Below, in pieces: positions 53,111 through 62,474 of a stretch of DNA of 64,000 bases. Made by a program: the position numbers and the translations under genes. The DNA lies in contig OY820613.1 of NCBI GenBank assembly GCA_963681975.1, forward strand, positions 3,720,001 to 3,784,000. The letters run 5' to 3'. The notes under the pieces were generated by a model that searched no databases, was not told the origin of the DNA, and saw only the letters and a list, made by a program, of their open reading frames with translations. Source of the DNA: JANELJ01 sp024511395. GTDB lineage: Bacteria > Pseudomonadota > Gammaproteobacteria > GRL18. The stretch's first letter is position 1. The number at the start of each line of letters is the position of its first letter.

Positions 53111-54442
53111 ATGAGTAAACAGACAGCAGATTATTTTGATATTGTCATTGTCGGCGGTGGTATGGCCGGAGCGACTATGGCGCTGGCGCTGGCACCGCTG
53201 CAGCTGAATATTGCTATTATTGAAGTGCATCCTTATCAGGAGCAGCAGACCCAGCCCAGTTTTGATGACCGCTGCCTGGCTCTGTCTTGGAGTTCCAGGC
53301 AGATTTATGCCGCCATGGGTTTGTGGGATCAGCTGACACAAACTGATAGCGGTAAAGATAATGATAATTATGCAGCTATAAAACACATACATGTGTCTGA
53401 CCGCGGCCATTTTGGTGCAGTTCGTCTAAGCCACCAGGAAGAAGGTGTGCCGGCGCTGGGCTATGTGGTTGAAAGCAGGGTGATTGGTGAAGTGTTGCTA
53501 GCTCAGCTAAAACAGCATAACAACATTCATATTTACAACCCTGCCCAGGTAGAGCAGGTAGATAATCAGAGCCGTACAGATAAAGTCAGTCTGACTATTA
53601 AAGTGGGTAAAAAAACGCAGCACTTGGACAGTGCCCTGCTTATTATTGCTGACGGGGTTAATTCCCGCACCCGTGAATCCCTGGGGATCCGGGTCAACCA
53701 GCGTTCCTATGCCCAGACGGCTATTATTGCCAATATAGAAACTGAGCTGCCGCATCAGAATGTAGCCTACGAGCGTTTTACCGACACCGGCCCTCTGGCG
53801 ATGCTGCCTTTATCCAGAAAACGATGTTCTCTGGTCTGGACGGCAAAGGATCATCAGGTTAAGGATATTATGGCCTGGGATGACAGGCAGTTTGGAGAGG
53901 CTTTGCAGGATCGCTTTGGTTTTCGTCTGGGGGCAATTACCCGGGTGGGTAAACGCTCGGCCTATCCGCTGGTTTTAATGACCCTGGATAACCGAACCCT
54001 GCAAGGTCAGCCCCGTGTCGCCCTGATAGGCAATGCTGCCCATGGTATCCATCCGGTTGCTGGGCAGGGGTTTAATCTGGGCTTAAGAGACATTGCAGCT
54101 CTGGCAGAATTAATTGCAGCCGACATTCAGCAGCACAAAACACCTGATCCCGGAGACAGTCGGTTATTAAGCGATTACTGGCAATGGCGTCAGGCAGATA
54201 TCCGCCAGGTCACCACGATAACCAATAGTCTGATTAAACTGTTTTCTAATAATTCCATGGTATTAACAGCACTTAGAGACAGCGGTTTATTATTAACGGA
54301 TATTATTGCCCCTTTACGACATATGATAGCGGCAGAAGCAATGGGTAAGGGGATATTACAGGGGCAGCTGAGTAAAATGGCTGTGGGACAATCGTTGTAT
54401 AAAATTTGTAACTTATATGGTTCGCCTCACGTATGTAAGTGA
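53111..54442 (+). CDS. ubiH: Ubiquinone biosynthesis hydroxylase UbiH
   Basis: UbiH is an FAD monooxygenase that hydroxylates the ubiquinone ring. The 443-residue protein has the Rossmann start FDIVIVGGGMAGATMALALA, the FDDRCLALSWSS block specific for UbiH, DG motif (LIIADGVNSRTRESLG), and GD-type motif ALIGNAAHGIHPVAGQGFNL. It follows pepP as in E. coli. The next gene there, ubiI, is missing here; instead 450 bp without a gene lead to IS elements. The last 20-30 residues may be extended beyond the native end. Confidence 0.93.
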   Translation: MSKQTADYFDIVIVGGGMAGATMALALAPLQLNIAIIEVHPYQEQQTQPSFDDRCLALSWSSRQIYAAMGLWDQLTQTDSGKDNDNYAAIKHIHVSDRGHFGAVRLSHQEEGVPALGYVVESRVIGEVLLAQLKQHNNIHIYNPAQVEQVDNQSRTDKVSLTIKVGKKTQHLDSALLIIADGVNSRTRESLGIRVNQRSYAQTAIIANIETELPHQNVAYERFTDTGPLAMLPLSRKRCSLVWTAKDHQVKDIMAWDDRQFGEALQDRFGFRLGAITRVGKRSAYPLVLMTLDNRTLQGQPRVALIGNAAHGIHPVAGQGFNLGLRDIAALAELIAADIQQHKTPDPGDSRLLSDYWQWRQADIRQVTTITNSLIKLFSNNSMVLTALRDSGLLLTDIIAPLRHMIAAEAMGKGILQGQLSKMAVGQSLYKICNLYGSPHVCK

Positions 54443-54892
54443 TACCACGGTACTCATGGATGATAAAGTTGCAGTCTTATATCCGGCCTCTAAGTGGAGA
54501 ATACAAATGCTCCGTGCCCTAATGGAAATACGCGTATTCAGAAACTAATCTATTCAGCGGTCTATTCAAATAAATGCCTTAGTTACAAACAGTTTATTCT
54601 GAATACAGGACTTACCTGCCATGCTATTACAGTGATTATCTCTTAGCAACCTGGGTAAAAAACCGTTAATGTTACAGATACTTCTAAAAGGAGTTTCAAG
54701 TGGCCCTCCTTTATGCTTAAAAATACTCAGTTCACTGAGTTAATAATGCTTTCCCCGTTGGCGGAACACTACCTGTAGCATAGGTCTTGTCAAGGAGGAG
54801 TCCTGAGCTTGCGAAGGAGGCTCCTTGACAAGATTGGAGCGGAAGGTATTCTGCCCGCGAAAGGGGAAAGCATTTGATATTTACTGATATCA
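54443..54892. other. ubiH downstream region without genes
   Basis: This 450-bp region has only very short frames. It has no recognisable trace of ubiI. It contains the long nested palindrome at 54745-54874. Confidence 0.5.
54745..54874 (+). repeat. Nested palindrome unit 4
   Basis: Outer arms AATGCTTTCCCC and GGGGAAAGCATT continue as an imperfect stem. Inside, TCTTGTCAAGGAG pairs perfectly with CTCCTTGACAAGA around a 23-base loop. It is similar in size and nesting to units 1-3, though the CATCCATG core is not obvious. Confidence 0.75.
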
Positions 54893-54898
54893 TACTTA

Positions 54899-56396
54899 GT
54901 CCACCCTGAATAAAACATATAGCATTGATTTATAAAGAAATATTGCTTGATTATGGGTGTTAAATTTGCAGGTTTTTGGTAAAATAAGCCTTATTACCTT
55001 GCAAATTTCCATACCAAAATGAAGCCAAAGAAACAGCCAAAAATACCTCAGGAAGACCTGTTCAGGATGCGTCTTGAAAACATGCTGGACTTAAATCATG
55101 AGTTGATTAAGTTATCAAAACACATAAACTGGGAAAGTCTTGATAAAGAATGGGGAGCCCTGTTTATATCCACTAAAGGCGCTCCTGCTATACGCACTCG
55201 CCTGATTGCAGGATTGCATTACCTGAAACATCTGCATGATTTATCGGATGAACAGGTCGTAAAAAGCTGGACAGAAAATCCGTACTGGCAATGTTTTTGT
55301 GGAGAAGAATACTTTCAGCATAAGATGCCTATACACCCTACGACCATGACCAAATGGCGTAACCGGCTGGGTAAGTCAGGCAGTGAAAAATTACTGATTG
55401 AAACCATTAAGGCCGGACTAAAGAGTAAAACCATAAAGCCCGGCAGTTTAAAGAAAGTCACGGTAGATACTACCGTACAGGAAAAGAACATCGCTTTTCC
55501 AACCGATTCAAAGCTCCTGAACAAAGCCAGAGAAAACCTGGTTAAACTGTCCAAAGAGCACGGTATTAAACTGCGCCAGAATTATAATCGGATTGGACCT
55601 CAATATGTATTAATGGCCAGTCGTTATGCTCATGCAAAACAGTTTAAACGCATGAAGAAAATGAATAATAAACTGAAATCCCGTTTAGGTCGCGTTAAAA
55701 GGGATATTGAACGACAACTGCCCAATTATTCTGTTGATATTCAGTCACTGTTTGAAGTGGTTCTGGAACAGGCACAGAAACTGATAGAGCAGGAGCAGCA
55801 CAGTAAGAACAAGCTTTACAGTTTACACGCCCCGGAAGTCGAGTGTGTCAGTAAAGGCAAAGCTCATAAGCCTTATGAATTTGGGGTTAAAGCCAGTATC
55901 GCTGTGACCAACAAGGAAGGCTTTGTTATTGGGGCTCAAAGTTGTCCAGGAAATCCTTATGATGGACATACCTTGTTACCACAACTGGAGCAGATAAAAC
56001 AGTTTACAGCAGTACAACCGGAACAGTGCTTTGTTGACCGGGGTTATCGTGGACATGAAGTAAAAGACACGAAAGTTTTTATCTCAGGTCAGAAACGAGG
56101 CGTTACCCGAAGTATTAAAAAGGCATTAAAACGGCGCAGTGCGATTGAGCCTGAAATTGGTCATATGAAAAACGATGGCCGTTTAGACCGCTGCTATCTG
56201 AAAGGTGCAGTCGGTGATGCCATTAATGTGGTTATGGTAGCCGCTGGTCATAACTTAAGAAAGATCCTCAATAAGCTCCGGCTTTTGTGGCTCAAAATTA
56301 TTTCCGGTTTGATGGGGTGTTTTATCAAACCGGAGCAATCTGCTGCTTTAAACCTGGCTTGAGGTCAGGCTTAAAACGGTATTATTCAGGTTGAAC
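54899..56396 (+). mobile_element. IS5-type element copy G, subtype II (1498 bp)
   Basis: It is complete with 6-bp TACTTA repeats (54893-54898 and 56397-56402). It is nearly identical to copy D. Its right repeat is also the left flank of copy H. Confidence 0.96.
55019..56362 (+). CDS. IS5-family transposase, subtype II (copy G, intact)
   Basis: 447 residues, identical in sequence to the copy D protein (22836-24179), with all DDE blocks and the single-unit repeat version. The identical protein at two sites, and the clean target duplications at both, make subtype II the best candidate for a currently mobile source. Confidence 0.95.
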   Translation: MKPKKQPKIPQEDLFRMRLENMLDLNHELIKLSKHINWESLDKEWGALFISTKGAPAIRTRLIAGLHYLKHLHDLSDEQVVKSWTENPYWQCFCGEEYFQHKMPIHPTTMTKWRNRLGKSGSEKLLIETIKAGLKSKTIKPGSLKKVTVDTTVQEKNIAFPTDSKLLNKARENLVKLSKEHGIKLRQNYNRIGPQYVLMASRYAHAKQFKRMKKMNNKLKSRLGRVKRDIERQLPNYSVDIQSLFEVVLEQAQKLIEQEQHSKNKLYSLHAPEVECVSKGKAHKPYEFGVKASIAVTNKEGFVIGAQSCPGNPYDGHTLLPQLEQIKQFTAVQPEQCFVDRGYRGHEVKDTKVFISGQKRGVTRSIKKALKRRSAIEPEIGHMKNDGRLDRCYLKGAVGDAINVVMVAAGHNLRKILNKLRLLWLKIISGLMGCFIKPEQSAALNLA

Positions 56397-56402
56397 TACT
56401 TA

Positions 56403-57916
56403 GTCCACCCTGAATAAAATATATAGCATTGATTTATAAGGAAATATTGCTTGATTATGGGTGTTAAATTTGCAGGTTTTTGGTAAAATAAGCCTTATTA
56501 CCTTGCAAATTTCCAGACCAGAATGAAGCCAGAGAAACAGCCAAAAATACCTCAGGAAGACCTGTTCAGGATGCGCCCTGAAAACATGCTGGACATAAAC
56601 CATGAGTTGATTAAGTTATCAAAACACATAGACCGGGAAAGTCCTGATAAAGAATGGGGTGCTCTGTTTGTATCCACTAAAGGTGCTCCTGCCATTCGTA
56701 CTCGTTTGATTGCAGGATTGCATTACCTGAAACACCTGCATGATTTATCAGATGAACAGGTAGTAAAAGGCTGGACAGAAAATCCGTACTGGCAATATTT
56801 TTGTGGAGAAGAATACTTTCAGCATAAGATGCCCATACACCCTGCGACCATGACCAAATGGCGTAACCGGCCGGGTAAGTCAGGCAGTGAAAAATTACTG
56901 ATTGAAACCATTAAAGCCGGACTAAAGAGTAAAACCATAAAGCCCGGTAGTTTAAAGAAAGTCACGGTAGATACTACCGTACAGGAAAAGAACATCGCTT
57001 TTCCAACCGATTCAAAGCTCCTGAACAAAGCCAGAGAAAACCTGGTTAAACTGTCCAAAGAGCACGGTATTAAACTGCGCCAGAACTATAATCGGGTTGG
57101 GCCGCAATATGTACTAATGGCCAGTCGTTATGCACATGCAAAACAGTTTAAACGCATGAAGAAAATGAACAATAAACTGAAATCCCGTTTAGGTCGTGTT
57201 AAACGGGATATTGAACGACAACTGCCCAACTATTCTGTTGATATTCAGTCTCTGTTTGAAGTAGCTCTAAAACAGGCTCAGAAACTGATTGAGCAGGAGC
57301 AGCACAGTAAGAACAAGCTTTACAGTTTACATGCACCGGAAGTCGAGTGTATCAGTAAAGGCAAAGCTCATAAGCCTTATGAATTTGGTGTTAAAACCAG
57401 TATTGCGGTAACTAACAAGGAAGGCTTTGTTATTGGCGCTCAAAGTTGTCCGGGCAATCCTTATGATGGACATACCTTGCTGCCACAACTGGAACAGATA
57501 AAACAGTTTACAGCCGTACAGCCGTACAGCCGTACAGCCGGAACAGTGCTTTGTTGACCGTGGTTATCGTGGACATGAAGTAAAAGACACTAAAGTTTTT
57601 ATCTCAGGTCAGAAGCGAGGCGTTACCCGAAGTATTAAAAAGGCATTAAAACGGCGCAGTGCGATTGAGCCTGAAATCGGTCATATGAAAAACGATGGCC
57701 GTTTAGATCGCTGCTACCTCAAAGGCACAGTCGGTGATGCCATTAATGTGGTTATGGTAGCCGCTGGACATAACTTAAGAAAGATCCTCAATAAGCTCCG
57801 GCTTTTGTGGCTCAAAATTATTTCCGGTTTGATGGGATATTTTATCAAACCAGAACAATCAGCCGCTTTAAACCTGGCTTGATGTCAGGCTTAAAACGGT
57901 ATTATTCAGGTTGAAC
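56403..57916 (+). mobile_element. IS5-type element copy H (1514 bp)
   Basis: It lies back to back with copy G, separated only by TACTTA. The right flank is TAAATA, so it has no matching target repeat. It carries three CCGTACAG units (57514-57537). Confidence 0.93.
56523..57882 (+). pseudogene. IS5-family transposase, frameshifted by repeat expansion (copy H)
   Basis: Like copy F, three octamer units shift the frame. The first product ends at 57557 after 344 residues and lacks the second and third catalytic residues. The C-terminal frame is open again to 57882. No other inactivating change is evident. Confidence 0.93.
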
Positions 57917-57929
57917 TAAATAAAAAGCC

Positions 57930-58033
57930 ATGTATTCCCGTCTCAATGACTACATTAATAGCATTATGGCGGGGCTGATAATTATTGTTTTTATGGCCCT
58001 GTTTGCGGGATTTTTATTTTCCAGATACCTAAA
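57930..58033 (+). pseudogene. Membrane-anchored sensor-type protein, fragment
   Basis: From ATG 57930 the frame reads YSRLNDYINSIMAGLIIIVF and then MALFAGFLFSRYL. It is one amphipathic helix running into a membrane segment, as at the end of a periplasmic sensor domain of a kinase or diguanylate cyclase. It is cut by copy H on the left and by IS630 on the right (58034). The identity is a guess from the pattern. Confidence 0.35.
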
Positions 58034-59189
58034 TAACTGTTCCGAAATGGTGTCCATATAAATGGAACTTAAGCTTTGTTTATCGAACAAAGAAATTAAC
58101 CAAAACAACCTGATCAAATAAAGCTTAAGTATGAATAATATTATAACGGAACTGAGCCGTCCTGTACGCCGACGGTTAAAAAAGTCGTACAATTTAATAC
58201 AGATGGTAACTACAGAAGTCGGGCTGAAGCTATTTTACTCCTGCATCAGTGCTACAGTAGGAAACAGGTTTCCCAATTACTGAATGCCAGCCGAACAAGC
58301 ATAAGAAAATGGGTACAACGCTTTGAACAATTTGGTGAATCAGCCCTGTTTCCGGAAAACCGTGGCAGAACACCCTATAGTATCAATGAAACCATTAGTA
58401 CCCGTTTACTGGAACTGTTTCAGAAACAGCCGAAAGAATTTGGATGTTTTAACTCAAGATGGACTTCGGAATTATTAACCCGGCAGGTCAACGAGGAATT
58501 TCAGACCCATATTCATTCTTCTACTATCCGGAGGTTATTACCTAAACCGGGTATAAAATGGAAACGAGCCAGCCCGACACTATGCATACAGGATAAGGAA
58601 AAAGCTCTTAAAATTAAGATGATAGAGAAAGCCTTGCAATCAGCCAATGCTGAGCATCCTGTATTTTATGTGGATGAAGCCGATGTTGATTTAAATCCAC
58701 GTATCGGCAGTTTCTGGTCTGTAAAAGGACAACAAACCAGAATACCCACTCCTGGTAAAAACCAGAAGAATTATCTGGCCGGTGCCCTGAATGCTAAAAC
58801 AGGTCAGGTTGTCTGGGTAGAATGGGAAAGTAAAAATTCATTCCTGTTTTTACGCCTGATGGCAGAGTTAAGAAAAAGATACAGGCAGGCTAAAACCATC
58901 CGATTGATAGCGGATAATTATGTTATACATAAAAGCCAGATAACGAAAACATTTCTGTCCCATAATAAAAAGTTTGAGCTGATATTTCAGTCAGCCTATC
59001 ACCCCTGAGTAAACAGAATAGAGCTATTATGGAAACAGTTACATGATACCGTAACCAGAAATCATCGGCATTCAACAATGAAAAGCCTGATGGAAGATGT
59101 TAGAAAATTTATGAATAATGTGTCCCCGTTTCCTGGTTCTGAAATTCAACAGAAAAGGTTATAGGGTGGACACCTTTTAGGATCAGCTA
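58034..59189 (+). mobile_element. IS630-family element (about 1156 bp)
   Basis: Inverted ends TAACTGTTCCGAAATGGTGT and (reverse) TAGCTGATCCTAAAAGGTGT start with the TA dinucleotide expected of IS630. It is inserted so that it truncates an IS110-family gene at its right side. Confidence 0.9.
58131..59164 (+). pseudogene. IS630-family transposase, frame break and nonsense
   Basis: From ATG 58131 the frame reads MNNIITELSRPVRRRLKK and then needs a -1 shift at A-AAA-AAG (58178-58184) to enter the long frame (VVQFNTDGNYRSRAEAILLL). That frame has a helix-turn-helix (RKQVSQLLNASRTSIRKWVQ) and the DDE domain. TGG to TGA after SAYHP (59008) truncates it before the Glu. The copy at 14377 has TGG there. 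The slippery heptamer could be a programmed frameshift site rather than damage; the nonsense codon is damage. Confidence 0.88.
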
Positions 59190-59485
59190 TTTAGATTGTC
59201 ATTCTTATTGGGTTTGACAAAAGGTTTAACAAACTGAGGCGCTATAAGTTTGACTTCATGACCATACTCTTGAAACTTGCGAGCCCAATAATGGGCACTG
59301 CCACAGGCCTCCATGGCTATTAAACAGGCCGGTAATTTAGACACAAAGTTTGATAATTGGCTTCTGGTCATTTTTTTTGTTAAAACCTTCTGGCCCCTGT
59401 CATCGGCAGCATAAATATAAAAACTGCTCTTTGCCAGAACAATTGCCAGTATTTTTATTGCATGTTTTACTTTAAAATTACTCAT
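59190..59485 (-). pseudogene. IS110-family transposase, N-terminal fragment
   Basis: About 95 residues of a DEDD transposase survive: ILAIVLAKSSFYIYAADDRG, LIAMEACGSAHYWARKFQEY and GHEVKLIAPQFVKPFVK. The first acidic residue of the DEDD set, usually in GIDVAK, is altered here (AIVLAK). Homology ends at NKND, where IS630 begins. The element's non-coding left end probably continues to the right and is interrupted by IS21. Confidence 0.85.
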
Positions 59486-59560
59486 AAGGTTCGCCTCTCT
59501 ACTCTGTTGTTATGTGTAAAAACACAATTTTGGCACATTTTTATGATGCCGTTAGAGAGT

Positions 59561-60697
59561 TGCATATTCTGGCCGATCATGAACACTGATTCTGATCTCA
59601 TCGTGAACACTTTTACTATTTTTCCAGAATCAGTGTTCACGATGGTTCAGAATCTTTTCCCACACATTGATATTCAATAACTGCTAACCTTCCTGATTTT
59701 TTATTAGGGAATGGTTATGCCAACAAAGAGACTATCAATGCGACAATTACGAACAATATTAAGGCTCAGACTGCAAGCCAAACTCAGCCTGAGACAGATC
59801 AAAACCAGCCTGAGATTAAGCCTGGGTGCAGTACAAAAAATCTGCAGTAAAGCAGAAACTCTTGATCTGGACTGGCCTGCCATTGAAGAACTGGACGATC
59901 AACAACTGGCCAGCCGGTTTTACCCCCAGGCCGATACCCGGGTTTCCAGCGCATTTCAGCTCCCTGACTGGTCGGAGGTCTATCGGGAACTTAAACGCAA
60001 AGGAATGACCAAACTCCTGCTTTGGGAAGAATACATACAACAATACACAAATTGCTGTTACAGCTATCCACAGTACTGCATGCTGTACCAGCAATGGCAA
60101 AAGAAACAGAAACGCTCCATGCGTCAGCATCATAAGACCGGGGAAAAACTCTTTGTTGATTATGCCGTGCAAACCGTACCGGTTGTTCAGCAGGACACCG
60201 GTGAAATTCAGTTTGCCCAGATTTTTGTTGCCGTATTAGGCGCTTCCAATTACACCTATGCAGAAGCCACCTGGAGCCAACGCCTGCCGGACTGGATCGG
60301 CATTCATGTAAGAACCTTTGAATTTATAAAAGTGGTTCCCGTACTATTCAGTCTCTGGCCAAAACAGAGCTGCTGAACATTGATGACTGGGGGCTGGAAC
60401 CGTTAAAAGCGGTGTAACGCAATGACTTAATGGAACTGATGGATGATCGCCATGGAAATGCATCAACCATTATGCTCAGTCAGTTACCCACTGAACAGTG
60501 GCATCAGTCTATTGGAGACAATACGATTGCCGATGCTATTTTAGATCGGCTCATGCACAATGCCCACAGACTTAAATTAAAGGGTGAATCGATGCGAAAA
60601 ACACGCTCATCATTGACGGATGGTGAACACTTAGGGTAAAAAGACTATACGCCAATGTGTGGGCAAGGTTGGGTGTTCACCATCAGCAGAATATGCA
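59561..60697 (+). mobile_element. IS21-family internally deleted derivative (1137 bp)
   Basis: It has full IS21 ends (TGCATATTCTG / CAGAATATGCA) and a 5-bp AGAGT target repeat (59556-59560 and 60698-60702). The middle, from mid-istA to mid-istB, is deleted relative to 24748-27265. One repeat block near each end is also missing. Confidence 0.92.
59711..60642 (+). pseudogene. istA'-'istB fusion remnant
   Basis: The first 209 codons of istA are open, including the CAA that is a stop in the other copy. They end just after FIKVVPVLF, where the sequence jumps into istB at the FSLWPKQS/LLIIDDWG region. A stop and a TAA (60415-60417) in the istB part prevent a useful product. The last 70 codons of istB (60430-60639) remain open. 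Confidence 0.9.
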
Positions 60698-60920
60698 AGA
60701 GTGGGGCGAACCATTCCATTTATTCAGCGTATTCATCTTTTGCAACATTTCGGCGTTATTTTCGTACTCAAATGGTCACGTATTGATATACGCTCACATT
60801 TTCCGTGCGAAAATGCCTTGAACTGGCACAAAATCTAAACACGCTAAACAGTTACTTGCTTTATATGTTAAAATAAGGGGCTTATTCATATTACTTTATT
60901 AGCCGAGCAAGCCTACCCTT
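60698..60920. other. ubiC upstream region
   Basis: This 223-bp region contains the probable outer end of the IS110 element and the ubiC leader. A short palindrome CGTATTGATATACG lies at 60779-60792, and an AAGGGGCTTATT stretch precedes ubiC. No promoter is certain. Confidence 0.4.
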
Positions 60921-61583
60921 ATGTCTGCCATAAAGCGTCAGTTTAAACGCATTCCTTTGTGGATCACCGTAGATTATGCGGCTATTTTGCATATGCCCTC
61001 TGCTATGCGTGACTGGCTTCTGGACAGTGCCTCACTGACACTGCGTATAAAGGTTTATTGCCAGGCTAACCAGCTGGGCTGCTTTTCGGTGCGCTTATTG
61101 TCCCAAGGTATGGGTATCCCTTCCAATGATGAGGTGCAGCGGCTTAAACTGAAAAGCCGCCGTTATGCACTGATCCGCGAAGTGGTCTTATATTGTGGTG
61201 ATACCCCGCTGATTTATGCCCGTACCGTTATCCCCATTACTACTTTAACCGGGACTCAGCGGCGTCTGGGGCATCTGGGCAATCGTCCCCTGGGAGAATT
61301 TCTGTTTGCTCAGCCGGAACTGCAGAGAGATGTTATGGAAATTGCGGTTGTTAAAGCCGGGCATCAATTATTTGATTCGGCACTAAGCTGTATCAGTCAG
61401 ACACTGGAACAGATCTGGGCACGTCGTTCGGTATTTCGACTGGGTCAGAAATCCCTGCTGGTCGCGGAAGTTTTTTTACCTGAGGTACTGTCAAAGAGTC
61501 ATCACCATGGTTTTATCCCTCCAGTACATCCGGTGCTGACGGCCAGCTTCGGTTCTGCAGGCCGCACTGGAGGTGAGGCTTGA
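60921..61583 (+). CDS. ubiC: Chorismate lyase UbiC
   Basis: UbiC converts chorismate to 4-hydroxybenzoate and pyruvate, the first committed step of ubiquinone synthesis. The protein has about 220 residues. Family features are the W..D..SLT.R motif (DWLLDSASLTLRIKVYC), REVVLYCGDTPLIYARTVIP with the product-binding arginine, GNRPLGEFLF and RRSVFRLGQKSLLVAEVFLP near the end. The C-terminus has a 25-residue extension past the core. Its stop overlaps the ubiA TTG start by 4 bp. Confidence 0.95.
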   Translation: MSAIKRQFKRIPLWITVDYAAILHMPSAMRDWLLDSASLTLRIKVYCQANQLGCFSVRLLSQGMGIPSNDEVQRLKLKSRRYALIREVVLYCGDTPLIYARTVIPITTLTGTQRRLGHLGNRPLGEFLFAQPELQRDVMEIAVVKAGHQLFDSALSCISQTLEQIWARRSVFRLGQKSLLVAEVFLPEVLSKSHHHGFIPPVHPVLTASFGSAGRTGGEA

Positions 61584-62464
61584 ACGCTCATAAAAGCGAT
61601 TTTTTCTCCCTGGAACGATGGCAGCAGTATTTCTTACTGATGCGTATAGACCGCCCCATAGGTACCTTTTTATTATTATGGCCAACCTTATGGGCCATCT
61701 GGATTGCGTCCGACGGCCGGCCGTCAGCACTGATTGTGGTGCTCTTTTCTCTTGGGGTCTTTATTATGCGCTCCGCCGGCTGCGTTATTAATGATTATGC
61801 TGACCGGGACATAGACAGGCATATTGAACGCACCAAAAACCGTCCGATTACCTCCGGCAAGGTCAGTGCCAAAGAGGCTTTGGCAGTTTTTGCCATGTGT
61901 ATTGCTGTGGCTTTTGCTCTGGTGCTGATGTTAAACACCTATACTATTGCCCTGAGCTTTGTGGCCTTGCTGCTGGCTGCGGTTTATCCTTTTATGAAGC
62001 GCTATACCTATTATCCGCAGATCATGCTGGGAATAGCCTTTAGCTGGGCTATACCTATGAGCTTTGCTGCCCAGCTTAATACTATTCCAACGGTCGCCTG
62101 GCTGCTCTACTTTGTCACGATTTTATGGATAGTGGCCTATGACACCATGTATGCTATGGCGGATCGAGAAGATGATCTTAAAATCGGGGTCAAATCTACG
62201 GCTATTATTTTTGCAGAAAAGGATCGTTTAATAATTGCTCTGCTGCAAACGGCTTTTTTACTGGGCATGATGCTGGTGGCCTGGTGGGTGCAGGGCAGCA
62301 TTTATTTTTATCTAGGTATTTTTGCGGCAGCAGGATTTTCTGTTTACCAGCAGTATCAGCTAAAAGATCGTGAAAAAAACGCCTATTTCCAGGCGTTTTT
62401 AAATAATAACTGGGTAGGCATGAGTATTTTTGTGGGCATATTGCTGGATTATTTGCCGGGCTAA
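61580..62464 (+). CDS. ubiA: 4-hydroxybenzoate polyprenyltransferase UbiA
   Basis: UbiA attaches the polyprenyl tail to 4-hydroxybenzoate at the inner membrane. The 294-residue protein has eight to nine membrane segments. The two Mg-diphosphate motifs are NDYADRDIDRHIERTKNRPI (about residues 71-90) and YAMADREDDLKIGVKS (about 193-208). The start is a TTG overlapping the ubiC stop, so the pair is translationally coupled. It is convergent with the DegQ-type protease gene, 10 bp apart. Confidence 0.96.
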   Translation: MNAHKSDFFSLERWQQYFLLMRIDRPIGTFLLLWPTLWAIWIASDGRPSALIVVLFSLGVFIMRSAGCVINDYADRDIDRHIERTKNRPITSGKVSAKEALAVFAMCIAVAFALVLMLNTYTIALSFVALLLAAVYPFMKRYTYYPQIMLGIAFSWAIPMSFAAQLNTIPTVAWLLYFVTILWIVAYDTMYAMADREDDLKIGVKSTAIIFAEKDRLIIALLQTAFLLGMMLVAWWVQGSIYFYLGIFAAAGFSVYQQYQLKDREKNAYFQAFLNNNWVGMSIFVGILLDYLPG

Positions 62465-62474
62465 GAACGTCTCT

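Noticed and set aside
57950..58192. An 80-codon minus-strand frame
   Set aside because: It crosses the junction between a gene fragment and the IS630 left end, so it is chance.
59711..60642. The istA-istB junction as a novel fusion gene
   Set aside because: The reading frame does not continue into istB and stops intervene; it is a deletion scar.
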